From CBFHTC01 sp965658815 (GTDB taxonomy: Bacteria > Pseudomonadota > Alphaproteobacteria > Rickettsiales > Rickettsiaceae), in contig CBFHTC010000001.1 of the NCBI GenBank assembly GCA_965658815.1, positions 124,001 to 188,000 on the forward strand: a stretch of 64,000 bases of DNA, read 5' to 3'. The notes beneath the pieces are model-generated. The model was not told where the DNA came from, made no database searches, and saw nothing but the letters and a program-made list of their open reading frames with translations. The stretch's first letter is position 1. Every line of letters begins with the position of its first letter. Made by a program: the position numbers and the translations under genes. Positions 28,468 to 36,624 of this stretch are shown here, piece by piece.

Positions 28468-28729
28468 AATTTAAGGATACTAATAAAAATGTTGTCGCGG
28501 TACTTACGACAATTGCTGTCAGCATTAGCGTATGAGCTAAAGGGTTGGAGTAGGCTTCTGAGTTATTTAGTACGGGAGGAGCTCCAGCTTCGTTAAATGC
28601 TAAGATTAAAAAAAATAGTATTATACCATTTTGAGCAATGTTTAAGGCAATAATTCTTTTGGTATTATTTTGAAGGTATATACTAGATATAATGCCTAAA
28701 ATGGATAAGAAGATAGCAATTATTAACAT
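28460..28729 (-). CDS. mnhC: Mrp/Mnh-type Na+/H+ antiporter subunit C
   Basis: 89-residue, three-helix protein homologous to NuoK. The segment GAPPVLNNSEAYSNP followed by HTLMLTAIVVS is the MnhC signature (the NuoK-type PxxxxLxLTAIV motif). First gene of a two-gene mnhC-mnhD unit. Mrp complexes need several more subunits (A/B, E, F, G); none is in this window. Confidence 0.85.
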   Translation of the reverse strand: MLIIAIFLSILGIISSIYLQNNTKRIIALNIAQNGIILFFLILAFNEAGAPPVLNNSEAYSNPLAHTLMLTAIVVSTATTFLLVSLNYD

Positions 28730-28753
28730 ATTTTGTTATATGTATTTTGCGTT

Positions 28754-28816
28754 ACCATACCATGTTTACATAGTAAAGTCAAATAATTTGACTTTATATC
28801 GTGAGATTAATATAAT
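28754..28816. promoter_or_regulatory. Divergent promoters with back-to-back -35 boxes, mnhC and ybeY
   Basis: A palindrome AAAGTCAAA-TAA-TTTGACTTT (28775-28795) supplies a -35 TTGACT on each strand. Rightward: TTGACT (28788-28793), 17 bases, perfect TATAAT (28811-28816), for ybeY. Leftward: TTGACT (28782-28777), 17 bases, weaker TATGGT (28759-28754), for mnhC-mnhD. A protein bound at the palindrome, or one polymerase, would block the other side. Confidence 0.6.
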
Positions 28817-28842
28817 ATATATTATATATTTTTAAGAGAAAA

Positions 28843-29331
28843 ATGATTTATATAAAGGTGGATATTGAGAAGAACAAATATATAAAAAAGAGAGAAGTTC
28901 AAAAAATATATAGTGATATTTTAAAAATTTTTTTAAACCTTTGCCCGAAAGTAAAACAAAATTTTACAAAAAATGTTTTTTTGTCTGTTAACTTTATTAA
29001 TTCACATGAGATGGTGGAGCTTAATAAGCGTTATCGAGAGCTGGAGGAAACAACGGATATTATATCTTTAGGTTATTTAAGTAGGCCTCTTGAATCAAAC
29101 CATGAAGAGAAGATTGAATTTTTAGGGGAGATTTTCATCGATTATGATTATTTAGTTAAGGATCATATATCATCATTATATAAAAATTTTAGTATTCACG
29201 CTTATTTAAAATTTATCTTTGTTCATGGTTTTTTGCATTTATTAGGTTATGATCATCAAAATACTGAAGATGAGAAACAAATGAATAAGATTCAAGATAA
29301 AATATGGAAAACTATATTAAAAAACTCATAA
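28843..29331 (+). CDS. ybeY: Endoribonuclease YbeY
   Basis: Metal-dependent RNase for 16S rRNA 3' maturation and ribosome quality control. The zinc motif HGFLHLLGYDH is intact near residue 125 (HxxxHxxxxxH). 162 residues, normal length. Followed by a CBS-domain CorC-like gene and era, the common ybeY-ybeX-type neighbourhood. Confidence 0.95.
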   Translation: MIYIKVDIEKNKYIKKREVQKIYSDILKIFLNLCPKVKQNFTKNVFLSVNFINSHEMVELNKRYRELEETTDIISLGYLSRPLESNHEEKIEFLGEIFIDYDYLVKDHISSLYKNFSIHAYLKFIFVHGFLHLLGYDHQNTEDEKQMNKIQDKIWKTILKNS

Positions 29332-29418
29332 AGCAATTTTTTCTTTGATAAAGATTTAATGTATCTATTGTAAAAAAATTTAAAAGTCCTATAATCTGAA
29401 TATAAAAAAAACTTATTC

Positions 29419-30240
29419 ATGATTCAGTATGGATTTCTATGTAATATATTAAAATATTTTTTTGGTAACAAGAGCTCTCTTGTTTGTGAGAAGAAAAGTA
29501 GAGATAATTCTTTTATGTCTGATATTATAGAGAACTTAAATAATCTGGCGAAAAAAGACGTAGAAAACATTTTAATACCAAGGTCAGAGATGCGATGTGT
29601 AAATATTGATATAGAGTTACCTGAGTTGATTTCTTATTTAAAAAAATATTTGCACACTAGAATTTTAGTGTATGAAGATAGCCCTGATAATATAGTAGGA
29701 TTTCTACATATAAAAGATGTATTTAAGGCTTATAATGCAAGTAAAGCTTTTTACTTAAAGCCTTTAATTAGAAAGGTGATGTATGTTACAGACAATGTAT
29801 CGTTAACTAAAATTTTAAATAATATGCAAAAAAGCAGAAAATATATCTCTGTTGTATTAGATGAGCATAGTGGCGTAAGAGGAATTGTAACTATTGGAGA
29901 TATTTTAGAAGAATTATTAGGACCGCTAAAAGATGAACATAGTGATTTTCAGCATGAGTCATTATGTCAGATTATAGATGATAAGACTTTAATTTTAAAT
30001 GGAAAAGTAAAGGTTCATGAATTAGAAGAGTTGTTAAAAATAAAATTTGATCAAGCTGAAGATATTGATACTTTAGGAGGGTATATGTTATTACAAAATA
30101 ATATCACAAAGCCAATTGAATTCTCAAATATTGTCAGTTTTAAAATTATAAAATTTGATGGCAGAGCGGTAAGATTTGTTAAAATGATTTTATTAAGTAA
30201 AGATTATAATGCGGAATTTATTAAACATAAGATAGATTAA
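29419..30240 (+). CDS. CBS-domain protein of the CorC/TlyC (YbeX) family
   Basis: 273 residues. It has the two CBS domains (about 55-175), beginning with ILIPRSEMRCVNID and including HTRILVYEDSPDNIVGFLHIKD, then a C-terminal transporter-associated CorC_HlyC domain (DDKTLILNGKVKVHELEELL). No transmembrane DUF21 domain, so it is the soluble CorC/YbeX type. Members are linked to magnesium/cobalt efflux or, for YbeX, to ribosome metabolism; its place after ybeY favours the latter. Confidence 0.88.
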   Translation: MIQYGFLCNILKYFFGNKSSLVCEKKSRDNSFMSDIIENLNNLAKKDVENILIPRSEMRCVNIDIELPELISYLKKYLHTRILVYEDSPDNIVGFLHIKDVFKAYNASKAFYLKPLIRKVMYVTDNVSLTKILNNMQKSRKYISVVLDEHSGVRGIVTIGDILEELLGPLKDEHSDFQHESLCQIIDDKTLILNGKVKVHELEELLKIKFDQAEDIDTLGGYMLLQNNITKPIEFSNIVSFKIIKFDGRAVRFVKMILLSKDYNAEFIKHKID

Positions 30241-30279
30241 TAAGAAAAACTTTATTATAATATATAAAAATTAGGTTTT

Positions 30280-31104
30280 GTGGAAAAAAAAAGTTTAATC
30301 GTTTCAATTTTAGGCCCTACCAATGCGGGTAAGTCTACTTTTTTAAATAAAGTTATTGGAAAAAAGATTTCAATTGTAACGCCTAAGGTGCAAACTACGC
30401 GAAATGTTATCAATGGGTCTACATTATATGATAAGACTCATATTGTTTTTTTAGATACGCCAGGGTTGTTTGATCCAAAAAGTAATTTAGATCGAGTTAT
30501 GGTTAGGTCTGCGTGGAATAGCATAGCGTCAAGTGATGTTTGTTTGTTGTTTTTTGATGGATCTATATCAAATGAAAAGTATTATGATGAGATAATGAAA
30601 AAAAATATTAATATACCCATTGTGATATGTATGAATAAATTGGATAAAAAAATTATATTTCGTAAAGAAGGAGCATTTTACATTTCATCTAAAAGTGAAA
30701 TAGGAATTACTGCATTATTAGATCATTTAGTTACTTTTGCAAGTGAGAGTTATTTGGACACATTTAAAATAACCACTATGTCTATGAAGTTTATTGCTTC
30801 AGAGATTACGCGAGAAAAATTATTTTTAAATATGAAGTATGAATTGCCTTACAATTTAAAAGTGCAAAATGAAAAGATTGAAAGAGTTTCTGAAGATTTC
30901 TATAAAATATATCAGGTGATAGTTACAAACTCTAAAAGTCATAAAAAAATCATTTTAGGAAAAAATGGACATATGATAAAAAAAATAGGAACTGAGGCCA
31001 GGGAGGAGATTGAAAGAATTTTTAATATTAAAATTTATTTAAAACTTTTTGTTCGAATTGAATCTGATTGGATTGAAAAAGATTTAAGTATCAATTTGGA
31101 GTAA
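30280..31104 (+). CDS. era: Ribosome-assembly GTPase Era
   Basis: GTPase that binds the 3' end of 16S rRNA and couples 30S maturation to growth. G1 GPTNAGKST, G2 region TPKVQTTRN, G3 DTPGLFD and G4 NKLDK are in order; the C-terminal KH domain contains KKIILGKNGHMIKKIG. 274 residues, slightly short. Start is GTG at 30280. Its KH domain normally reads GAUCACCUCC at the rRNA 3' end; that target is altered in this genome (GATTACCTCA). Confidence 0.95.
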   Translation: MEKKSLIVSILGPTNAGKSTFLNKVIGKKISIVTPKVQTTRNVINGSTLYDKTHIVFLDTPGLFDPKSNLDRVMVRSAWNSIASSDVCLLFFDGSISNEKYYDEIMKKNINIPIVICMNKLDKKIIFRKEGAFYISSKSEIGITALLDHLVTFASESYLDTFKITTMSMKFIASEITREKLFLNMKYELPYNLKVQNEKIERVSEDFYKIYQVIVTNSKSHKKIILGKNGHMIKKIGTEAREEIERIFNIKIYLKLFVRIESDWIEKDLSINLE

Positions 31105-31136
31105 ATAAATATTTGTTGAATTAAATTGTTTTGGTG

Positions 31137-31165
31137 TTGACAATAAATTTAAATTTCAATATAAT
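31137..31165 (+). promoter_or_regulatory. Consensus promoter of the rplN operon
   Basis: Perfect TTGACA (31137-31142), 17-base spacer, perfect TATAAT (31160-31165): the strongest promoter in the window. Transcription should start near 31172, downstream of the in-frame GTG at 31168, so rplN must start at the ATG at 31192. Confidence 0.88.
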
Positions 31166-31191
31166 ATGTGGATTCAAGTAAAGTAAGAAAA

Positions 31192-31557
31192 ATGATACAG
31201 AAAGAAACAGTGTTAAATGTTGCAGATAACTCGGGTGTTTTAAAGGTTCGCTGTATATCGCTTCTCAAAGGTGCTTCTGTTGCTCATGTTGGAGACATTA
31301 TTGTCGTTTCAGCAAGAAAAGTTATTCCAAACGGAAAAATTACAAAAGGAGATAAATTTAGAGCGATAGTTGTGCGCGAGAAGTCACCGGTACTGACTAA
31401 AGATGGTGGTTTTGTTAACTTTCACGATAATGCGGTCGTGTTAATTAATAAAGAGACTGGAGGAGTGATTGGAACTCAAATTAAAGGAGTAGTGTCTCGT
31501 GTTATACTCGATAAGGGATATAATGAGATCACTTCAAAAGCGATAGGTGTGCTATGA
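31192..31557 (+). CDS. rplN: 50S ribosomal protein L14
   Basis: Large-subunit protein. Starting at the ATG at 31192 gives MIQKETVLNVADNSG, the standard L14 N-terminus, and 121 residues, the usual length. An upstream GTG at 31168 in the same frame is excluded by the promoter position. RAIVVREK and FHDNAVVLIN are conserved L14 segments. It heads a run rplN-rplX-rplE-rpsN-rpsH-rplF-rplR-rpsE; the S10-operon genes and rpsQ that normally precede it are absent, so this is a detached spc operon with its own promoter. Confidence 0.97.
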   Translation: MIQKETVLNVADNSGVLKVRCISLLKGASVAHVGDIIVVSARKVIPNGKITKGDKFRAIVVREKSPVLTKDGGFVNFHDNAVVLINKETGGVIGTQIKGVVSRVILDKGYNEITSKAIGVL

Positions 31558-32087
31558 AAAAAATAAGGAGAGATGATACCGTTATAGTTATAACTGGAAA
31601 AGATAGAGGCAAGCATGGCAAAGTGTTATCTGTTTTAAATGATAAAGTTTTAGTCAAGGGAGTTAATTTAAGAATAAAAAACATCAAACCAACTAAGTCT
31701 AACGAAAAAGGAAAAAGGGATCTTATTGAATTTCCTATTGACGTATCTAATGTAATGTATTATAGTGAAGTTGATAAGGCTCCTATGAAAGTCAGTTTTA
31801 AATTTGATAATGATGGAAAAAAATTCCGCTCTTTTAGACCTTTGAAAATTAATTCTACTTCTTTAACTAAGAAAAAAACATCTATAGGAGATAAGAAAGA
31901 GTTTGATAATAAATCTTCTGATAAAAAGGTCTTAGAGCCTAATGCCAAAGCCGCAGCGGTTAAAAAAGATTCTGATGCGAAAACTACAAAAGTCGTCAAA
32001 AAAGAGTCTATTAAAAATATAAAAACTCAAGATACAGAAGAAAAAAAGCAAAAAAAAATAGATTCTAAAGTAGAAGGTAAGTCATGA
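31554..32087 (+). CDS. rplX: 50S ribosomal protein L24 with a lysine-rich C-terminal extension
   Basis: Assembly-initiating large-subunit protein. The KOW motif is clear (DDTVIVITGKDRGKHGKVL), and residues 1-100 match L24. The protein then continues for about 75 residues of lysine/serine/aspartate-rich sequence (KKDSDAKTTKVVKKES) to 177 residues, where most L24 proteins end at about 105. Overlaps rplN and rplE by four bases each. Confidence 0.95.
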   Translation: MKKIRRDDTVIVITGKDRGKHGKVLSVLNDKVLVKGVNLRIKNIKPTKSNEKGKRDLIEFPIDVSNVMYYSEVDKAPMKVSFKFDNDGKKFRSFRPLKINSTSLTKKKTSIGDKKEFDNKSSDKKVLEPNAKAAAVKKDSDAKTTKVVKKESIKNIKTQDTEEKKQKKIDSKVEGKS

Positions 32088-32650
32088 TATCTATAAATCT
32101 TTTTAATCAATCATCTTATAAAGATATTAAAAAACATCTATCCAGTTCTTTGAAAGTTGAAAATCCACATATGATTCCTGAATTGAAAAAAATTGTATTA
32201 AGTATGCGTGTAGGAACCAAATCAATGGAAAAAGATTCAAAGTATATTCAAATAGCTGAAACTTTTTTAAAGGATATAGCTGGACAAAAGCCCGCATATA
32301 TGGTTATGAAAAAATCTATTTCTGGATTTAAAGTTCGAGAAGGAATGAAGCTTGGTTATAAAGCTACCTTAAGAAAGGATAAAATGTATTCATTCCTTGC
32401 TAAGCTAGTCTCTGTTATTTTGCCGAACTTGACCAATTTTCAAGGTCTATTAGATAAGAGTATTGATAATGCTGGTAATTTAAATATAGGTATAGCTGAT
32501 GTCTCTATCTTTCCTGAAATCTCTGCTTTACACGAAATGTTATCTTATGAATACAAAATAGGTATTAATATCGCCTGTGTCACTTCTACAAATAACAGAA
32601 AATATGCAAAAGAGCTATTTAAACAATATCACATTCCATTTTATAACTAG
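32084..32650 (+). CDS. rplE: 50S ribosomal protein L5
   Basis: 5S rRNA-binding large-subunit protein, 188 residues, near normal. Conserved segments include NPHMIPELKKIVLSM, GQKPAYMVMKKSISGFKVREG and the C-terminal GINIACVTSTNN. AAGGT precedes the ATG. Third gene of the spc run. Confidence 0.96.
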   Translation: MISINLFNQSSYKDIKKHLSSSLKVENPHMIPELKKIVLSMRVGTKSMEKDSKYIQIAETFLKDIAGQKPAYMVMKKSISGFKVREGMKLGYKATLRKDKMYSFLAKLVSVILPNLTNFQGLLDKSIDNAGNLNIGIADVSIFPEISALHEMLSYEYKIGINIACVTSTNNRKYAKELFKQYHIPFYN

Positions 32651-32659
32651 GTAATTATT

Positions 32660-33088
32660 ATGATCAGAAGCGCAATTTTATCAAAAAATAGAAATAGACA
32701 AAAATTTCTAAAATGCTCAGAGCAAGCAAAAAAAAGACAGGATTTAAAAAAAAATAGAAGATCCATTATGAGTGATATGTCATTATCTCTTCATGAAAAG
32801 ATTAAAAAAAATCTTGCTATAACTCACCAAATGGATAAACTTAAAAGAGATAGTTCTCCATGTAGAGTAAGAAATATGTGTGGAATTTGTGGAAGACCGC
32901 GATTCTTTATTCGTGATATGAATATGTGTCGTATTTGTGTTCGTCATTATGCAGACAGAATAGTAGGATTACAAAAAGATGAAAAATCAAAAGGCGTTAG
33001 ATCTGGTGTTAGAACATCTGAGCTTACAATGAGCACTAAGCCGGTTTTTCATAAAAAACAAAAACCAAAAGCAAATAAAGAGGTATAA
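32660..33088 (+). CDS. rpsN: 30S ribosomal protein S14, long form carrying a four-cysteine zinc-type motif
   Basis: 142 residues: a long-form S14 (usual length ~101) with the LKRDSSPCRVRN block of zinc-free S14 proteins, plus a basic C-terminal tail of about 30 residues. The central motif is C-GI-C-GRPRFFIRDMNM-C-RI-C, that is CxxC-x12-CxxC, exactly the zinc spacing of short (C+) S14. Long-form S14 proteins normally keep only the first of these cysteines. See the finding. Confidence 0.95.
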   Translation: MIRSAILSKNRNRQKFLKCSEQAKKRQDLKKNRRSIMSDMSLSLHEKIKKNLAITHQMDKLKRDSSPCRVRNMCGICGRPRFFIRDMNMCRICVRHYADRIVGLQKDEKSKGVRSGVRTSELTMSTKPVFHKKQKPKANKEV

Positions 33089-33090
33089 TT

Positions 33091-33591
33091 ATGGTTTCAT
33101 TTGATATAGTAGCAGATAGTATTGCACGAATTAATAATGCGCAGATGGCTAAGCATTTAGTAACCAAGCTGAAATTTGCAAAAAAAATATTTGTTTTGAT
33201 GAAAGTATTATGTTCATTGGGATATATTAAAAACTTTAAAGTAGAAGATTCTGAAAAACTAATTTACAATTATCTTGAAGATATAAATTTCGATATATAT
33301 CGCGATAAAGATAAGTATGATTTCTTTACTAATATATCTAAAATATATATTACCGTTGAACTGAAATATTATAATTCACCAAATGCAAGAAAGCCACAAG
33401 GAGTAATTCAAGACCTTGCTATTATTTCTAAACAAGGTCGAAGAAGGTTTATTACTGCTGCAAAATTAAAAATTTCTCCTTATAAAAATAATATGGGTTC
33501 CATTATTGTCTCTACAAGTAAAGGCTTAATGAGTGCTCAGGAAGCAAGTAAATTAAACTTGGGAGGAGAGCAAATACTAAAAGTGTTTTAG
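33091..33591 (+). CDS. rpsH: 30S ribosomal protein S8
   Basis: Central-domain assembly protein of the small subunit. Start MVSFDIVADSIARINNAQ and end IIVSTSKGLMSAQEASKLNLGGE are typical. 166 residues against about 132; the excess is mostly an internal insertion around residues 50-85 (containing YNYLEDINFDIYRDKDKYD). GAGGT lies seven bases before the ATG. Confidence 0.95.
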   Translation: MVSFDIVADSIARINNAQMAKHLVTKLKFAKKIFVLMKVLCSLGYIKNFKVEDSEKLIYNYLEDINFDIYRDKDKYDFFTNISKIYITVELKYYNSPNARKPQGVIQDLAIISKQGRRRFITAAKLKISPYKNNMGSIIVSTSKGLMSAQEASKLNLGGEQILKVF

Positions 33592-33599
33592 AGGTCAAT

Positions 33600-34148
33600 A
33601 TGTCAAGAATATCAAAATTACCAATTCAACTTTCTGATAAAGTGAAAATTAACTTTAATGTAGAATACAAAACTTTATTTGTAAATGTTGAAGGAAGTCA
33701 AGGTAAATTATCTAGATCCTTTCCAAATGTGATTACTTTAATTGTTGAAAATAATATGATTAAGGTTTTACCTATCGAAAAAGATAACAAACAACATAAC
33801 ATCATGTCTGGTACCGTAAGAAGTATAATTAACTCTATGGTAAAAGGAGTTGAAAATCCTTTTGCTTTAAACCTTACAGTCTCAGGCCCAGGGTATAGAG
33901 CAAGCACTGATGGTAAGTATTTAAACCTTTCTCTTGGAAAAAGCCATGGTACTAAAATTGTTATTCCATCCGATATCAAGATTGAGTGTCCAAAATTAAA
34001 TATTATCAAATTATCTTCTATCAACAAAGAGTCTCTAGGTTTTTTTGCAAATCTGATTATCAAACAAAGACCAGTTGATTTGTACAAAGGTAATGGTATT
34101 TATAAAGAAGGTACTTTGGTACTTAAAAAACGCGTTAAGAAGGGGTAA
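33600..34148 (+). CDS. rplF: 50S ribosomal protein L6
   Basis: 182-residue large-subunit protein at the factor-binding region. Start MSRISKLPIQLSDKVKI, the repeat-domain motif VSGPGYRAS, and the C-terminal KQRPVDLYKGNGIYKEG are characteristic. GAGGT precedes the ATG. Normal length. Confidence 0.97.
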   Translation: MSRISKLPIQLSDKVKINFNVEYKTLFVNVEGSQGKLSRSFPNVITLIVENNMIKVLPIEKDNKQHNIMSGTVRSIINSMVKGVENPFALNLTVSGPGYRASTDGKYLNLSLGKSHGTKIVIPSDIKIECPKLNIIKLSSINKESLGFFANLIIKQRPVDLYKGNGIYKEGTLVLKKRVKKG

Positions 34149-34154
34149 TATATT

Positions 34155-34511
34155 ATGATAAATAACAAAACACACATGATTCGTGCAAAAAGAGTAAAAT
34201 ATGATATACAATCAAAATCAAATTTACCTATTTTGCAAGTTAGAAAAACTAATCAGCATATCTATGCTTCTATATTTGTTGACGATAAGGAGCTTTCTTA
34301 TTCTACAAAAGTTAAAAACTTTAAAGAAGATAACAAAATTACATCAATTAATTTACGAAATAAAGCTTGTGCTACAATTGTTGGTACTTATATCGGTCAA
34401 TTGGCTAAGAAAAATAACATTGATGCCGTTGTTTTTTTTCGAGGTAAGCATAGGTATCATGGTATTATTGAAGAAGTCGCAAATGCTGCAAGAAAATACT
34501 TAACATTTTAA
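34155..34511 (+). CDS. rplR: 50S ribosomal protein L18
   Basis: 5S rRNA-binding protein, 118 residues, normal. Conserved patterns: LPILQVRKTNQHIYASIFVDD, and the C-terminal VVFFRGKHRYHGIIEEVANAAR (usual form FDRGGYxYHGRVxALAxAAR). GGGGT precedes the ATG. Confidence 0.95.
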   Translation: MINNKTHMIRAKRVKYDIQSKSNLPILQVRKTNQHIYASIFVDDKELSYSTKVKNFKEDNKITSINLRNKACATIVGTYIGQLAKKNNIDAVVFFRGKHRYHGIIEEVANAARKYLTF

Positions 34512-34521
34512 GGGGGTTTAT

Positions 34522-35241
34522 ATGATAACAGAAGACAATAACAAAAAAGATTCTTTTACAAATAATGCAAACGAAGTAAAAGATGCAACAGTAAATAATG
34601 ATGGGGCCAACGTTCAGAATAAGTTAGATACTGTCATTAATAATAACAAAAAAGATATAAATAAGAATATCAATAATAAAGATTTTGGCGATAAGCAAAA
34701 ATCAAACTTTAAAAGAAAAGATAATAAAAAAAATATTGATAATATCTTTTCTAGCGTTTTAACTGTTCGTAGAGTAACAAATGTTGTAAAATCAGGAAGA
34801 ATTTTATCCTTTTCTGTATTGGTTGTTTGTGGAGACAAAAAGGGTAGAGTTGGTTATGCTTTAGCTAAAGCTAAAGAGGTGATTGATGCTAAAAATAAAG
34901 CGCTTAATAAAGCTAAAAAAAATATGATATCAATCAATTTATTTCAAAATCGTACTATTAATCATGATCAAAAAGCAAAAGCCGGAGCTAGTGTTGTTTT
35001 AGTGCGTAGAGCTAAGGCTGGAAATGGTATTATAGCTGGAGGACCAATTCGAACAATATGTGATCATGCTGGAATTCAAGATATTGTTGCTAAAAGTTTA
35101 GGTTCAAGAACTGTACATAATGTTGTGAGGGCAGGCTTTAAAGCTCTATCTTCAATTAGTTCTTTTACTGTATTAGCAAAACGTAAGGGTATGGATTTGA
35201 AAAAAAACATTGCCGGCGAAAATAAAAAAGAATCCCACTAA
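34522..35241 (+). CDS. rpsE: 30S ribosomal protein S5 with an Asn/Lys-rich N-terminal extension
   Basis: Small-subunit fidelity protein. From about residue 77 the sequence is ordinary S5 (VRRVTNVVKSGRILSFSVLVV, GNGIIAGGPIRTICDHAG, RTVHNVVRAGFKAL). The first ~75 residues are an added low-complexity segment rich in Asn, Asp and Lys, giving 239 residues against about 165-170. GGGGGT lies six bases before the ATG. Last gene of the spc run: rpmD, rplO and secY, which normally follow, are missing, and an opposite-strand cluster begins 84 bases later. Confidence 0.96.
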   Translation: MITEDNNKKDSFTNNANEVKDATVNNDGANVQNKLDTVINNNKKDINKNINNKDFGDKQKSNFKRKDNKKNIDNIFSSVLTVRRVTNVVKSGRILSFSVLVVCGDKKGRVGYALAKAKEVIDAKNKALNKAKKNMISINLFQNRTINHDQKAKAGASVVLVRRAKAGNGIIAGGPIRTICDHAGIQDIVAKSLGSRTVHNVVRAGFKALSSISSFTVLAKRKGMDLKKNIAGENKKESH

Positions 35242-35325
35242 ATTCAATCATTTTTTAGACATCAAAATATTTATAAATTAAGAATCTCATTTTGCCATTC
35301 TCTATAAATTAGCACATTTTTTAAA

Positions 35326-36012
35326 TCATTTTGCATCTTTTTTTTGCATTTCTTCAAATATTTCGTCTATAAGTAAATCATTTTGCATTATTTTATCTGA
35401 GAATATTAATTCTTTAATATCGTCTGTGGGTAAAAAAATAGCATTACTTAATATTGATGTTTTTTGTGTGTAATCTGTTATTTGTGATTGAATCCATGGT
35501 ACATATTGAGCCCCTGTAAATGCGCGATTATGTTCGTCAAAATTAGTTATTATCTCAAACCCTGAGATATCGGTATCATCTTCTGAATATATACTTACAG
35601 CTAAAAATATAGTATCAAATAGCACTTTGGGCAGCAATAAATTATTTTTTTTTGCTAAATGACCTGCATAGGATGCTTGATTGTGCAAAAAAAACAAAAC
35701 ATTATAATTTTCATCAATCAAAATTTGACGAATATAGTGATTGTTATCTTCTTCTGTCATTACCTTAATGAAGCTTGAATTATTAAAATACAAACTGCTT
35801 TCAATTTTTTTTTGTTTATTCTTATTGATAAATTGCTCTAATACATTAGTTTTCGAAAAATCCTCAAAAAATTTATGATAATACATTTTTTTTGTCATAT
35901 CTAAATAAAAAACTATGATTTTATCAATTGCAACTAAACTATTTGACACTCCTATAAGAGGAGAAGATTGTAAAGAGCAAAGTGCTAAAAATAGTCGATA
36001 TAATCTTTTCAT
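35326..36012 (-). CDS. Exported protein, putative tandem-family member 5
   Basis: 228 residues, no recognised domain. The N-terminus is hydrophobic (YRLFLALCSLQSSPLIGV) and signal-like. Shared features with its four upstream neighbours: a beta-rich middle segment (QILIDENYNVLFFLHN), the motif GFEIITNFDEHN (family motif xxIxTNxD) and SNAIFLPTDD (family motif SNAI). It ends in an acidic, methionine-containing helix. Last gene of the minus-strand cluster, 30 bases after the preceding one, so probably cotranscribed. Confidence 0.6.
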   Translation of the reverse strand: MKRLYRLFLALCSLQSSPLIGVSNSLVAIDKIIVFYLDMTKKMYYHKFFEDFSKTNVLEQFINKNKQKKIESSLYFNNSSFIKVMTEEDNNHYIRQILIDENYNVLFFLHNQASYAGHLAKKNNLLLPKVLFDTIFLAVSIYSEDDTDISGFEIITNFDEHNRAFTGAQYVPWIQSQITDYTQKTSILSNAIFLPTDDIKELIFSDKIMQNDLLIDEIFEEMQKKDAK

Positions 36013-36042
36013 ATTATTATTTTATCATTTTCTAAATATAAG

Positions 36043-36621
36043 TTATAATTTTTTGTCTGTTTTTTCATAGTATAAAATAGACTCTATGCCATTATGTTTA
36101 TCTGCTAACTCTGTAAATTGCTCATATATAGTATTAGTCGATAAAAATATCAATTTAGGAAGCTCTAAATTAGGAATATCAAATAATATTATAGATAAAT
36201 CATAATCTTTAGATAGAACAATGCAGTTAGCTTTTTTTTTATTTTCATCGATATTGGTATATATTTTTGAAAAAGAAATATCGTGTGCTTTCTTTTCAGG
36301 TATGAAAATGAAATATGTATTTTCTAGAAAATAGTGTATTTTTTCTTTCTTTTGATCTCGTATATTATATTCGTCTTCTGATGTTAATGTTCGTATGATT
36401 AAATTTAGATTGGAGTCTATTACAGCATAACTAAAATATGGATGATTGCTTTGGATAATCTCAATTGGTTCATTGACAGTTTGTTTGTTTAAATAAATTT
36501 TTTTAATAATTTTTTCAGAATAATTTTTTATTAAAATAATTTCTTGCATGAGTTTATAAATTTCTTTATTAATCGCATTTTCAGATAACAGTATGCTGAA
36601 AAATAATAAAAATTTTAGCAT
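36043..36621 (-). CDS. Exported protein, putative tandem-family member 4
   Basis: 192 residues with a very short signal-like segment (MLKFLLFFSILLS before EN). Family-like features: SYAVIDSNLNLIIRTL (compare FAFIDRYGNGIFRAL in the protein at 38025), YFIFIPEKK (compare VYFIVVPKY), and SKIYTNIDE matching the IxTNxD motif. Only 3 bases separate it from the gene at 36625, which indicates an operon. Function unknown. Confidence 0.6.
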   Translation of the reverse strand: MLKFLLFFSILLSENAINKEIYKLMQEIILIKNYSEKIIKKIYLNKQTVNEPIEIIQSNHPYFSYAVIDSNLNLIIRTLTSEDEYNIRDQKKEKIHYFLENTYFIFIPEKKAHDISFSKIYTNIDENKKKANCIVLSKDYDLSIILFDIPNLELPKLIFLSTNTIYEQFTELADKHNGIESILYYEKTDKKL

Positions 36622-36624
36622 AGT

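Noticed and set aside
31168..31191. GTG start for rplN at 31168
   Set aside because: It lies before the predicted transcription start and adds residues that L14 does not have; ATG 31192 gives the normal N-terminus.
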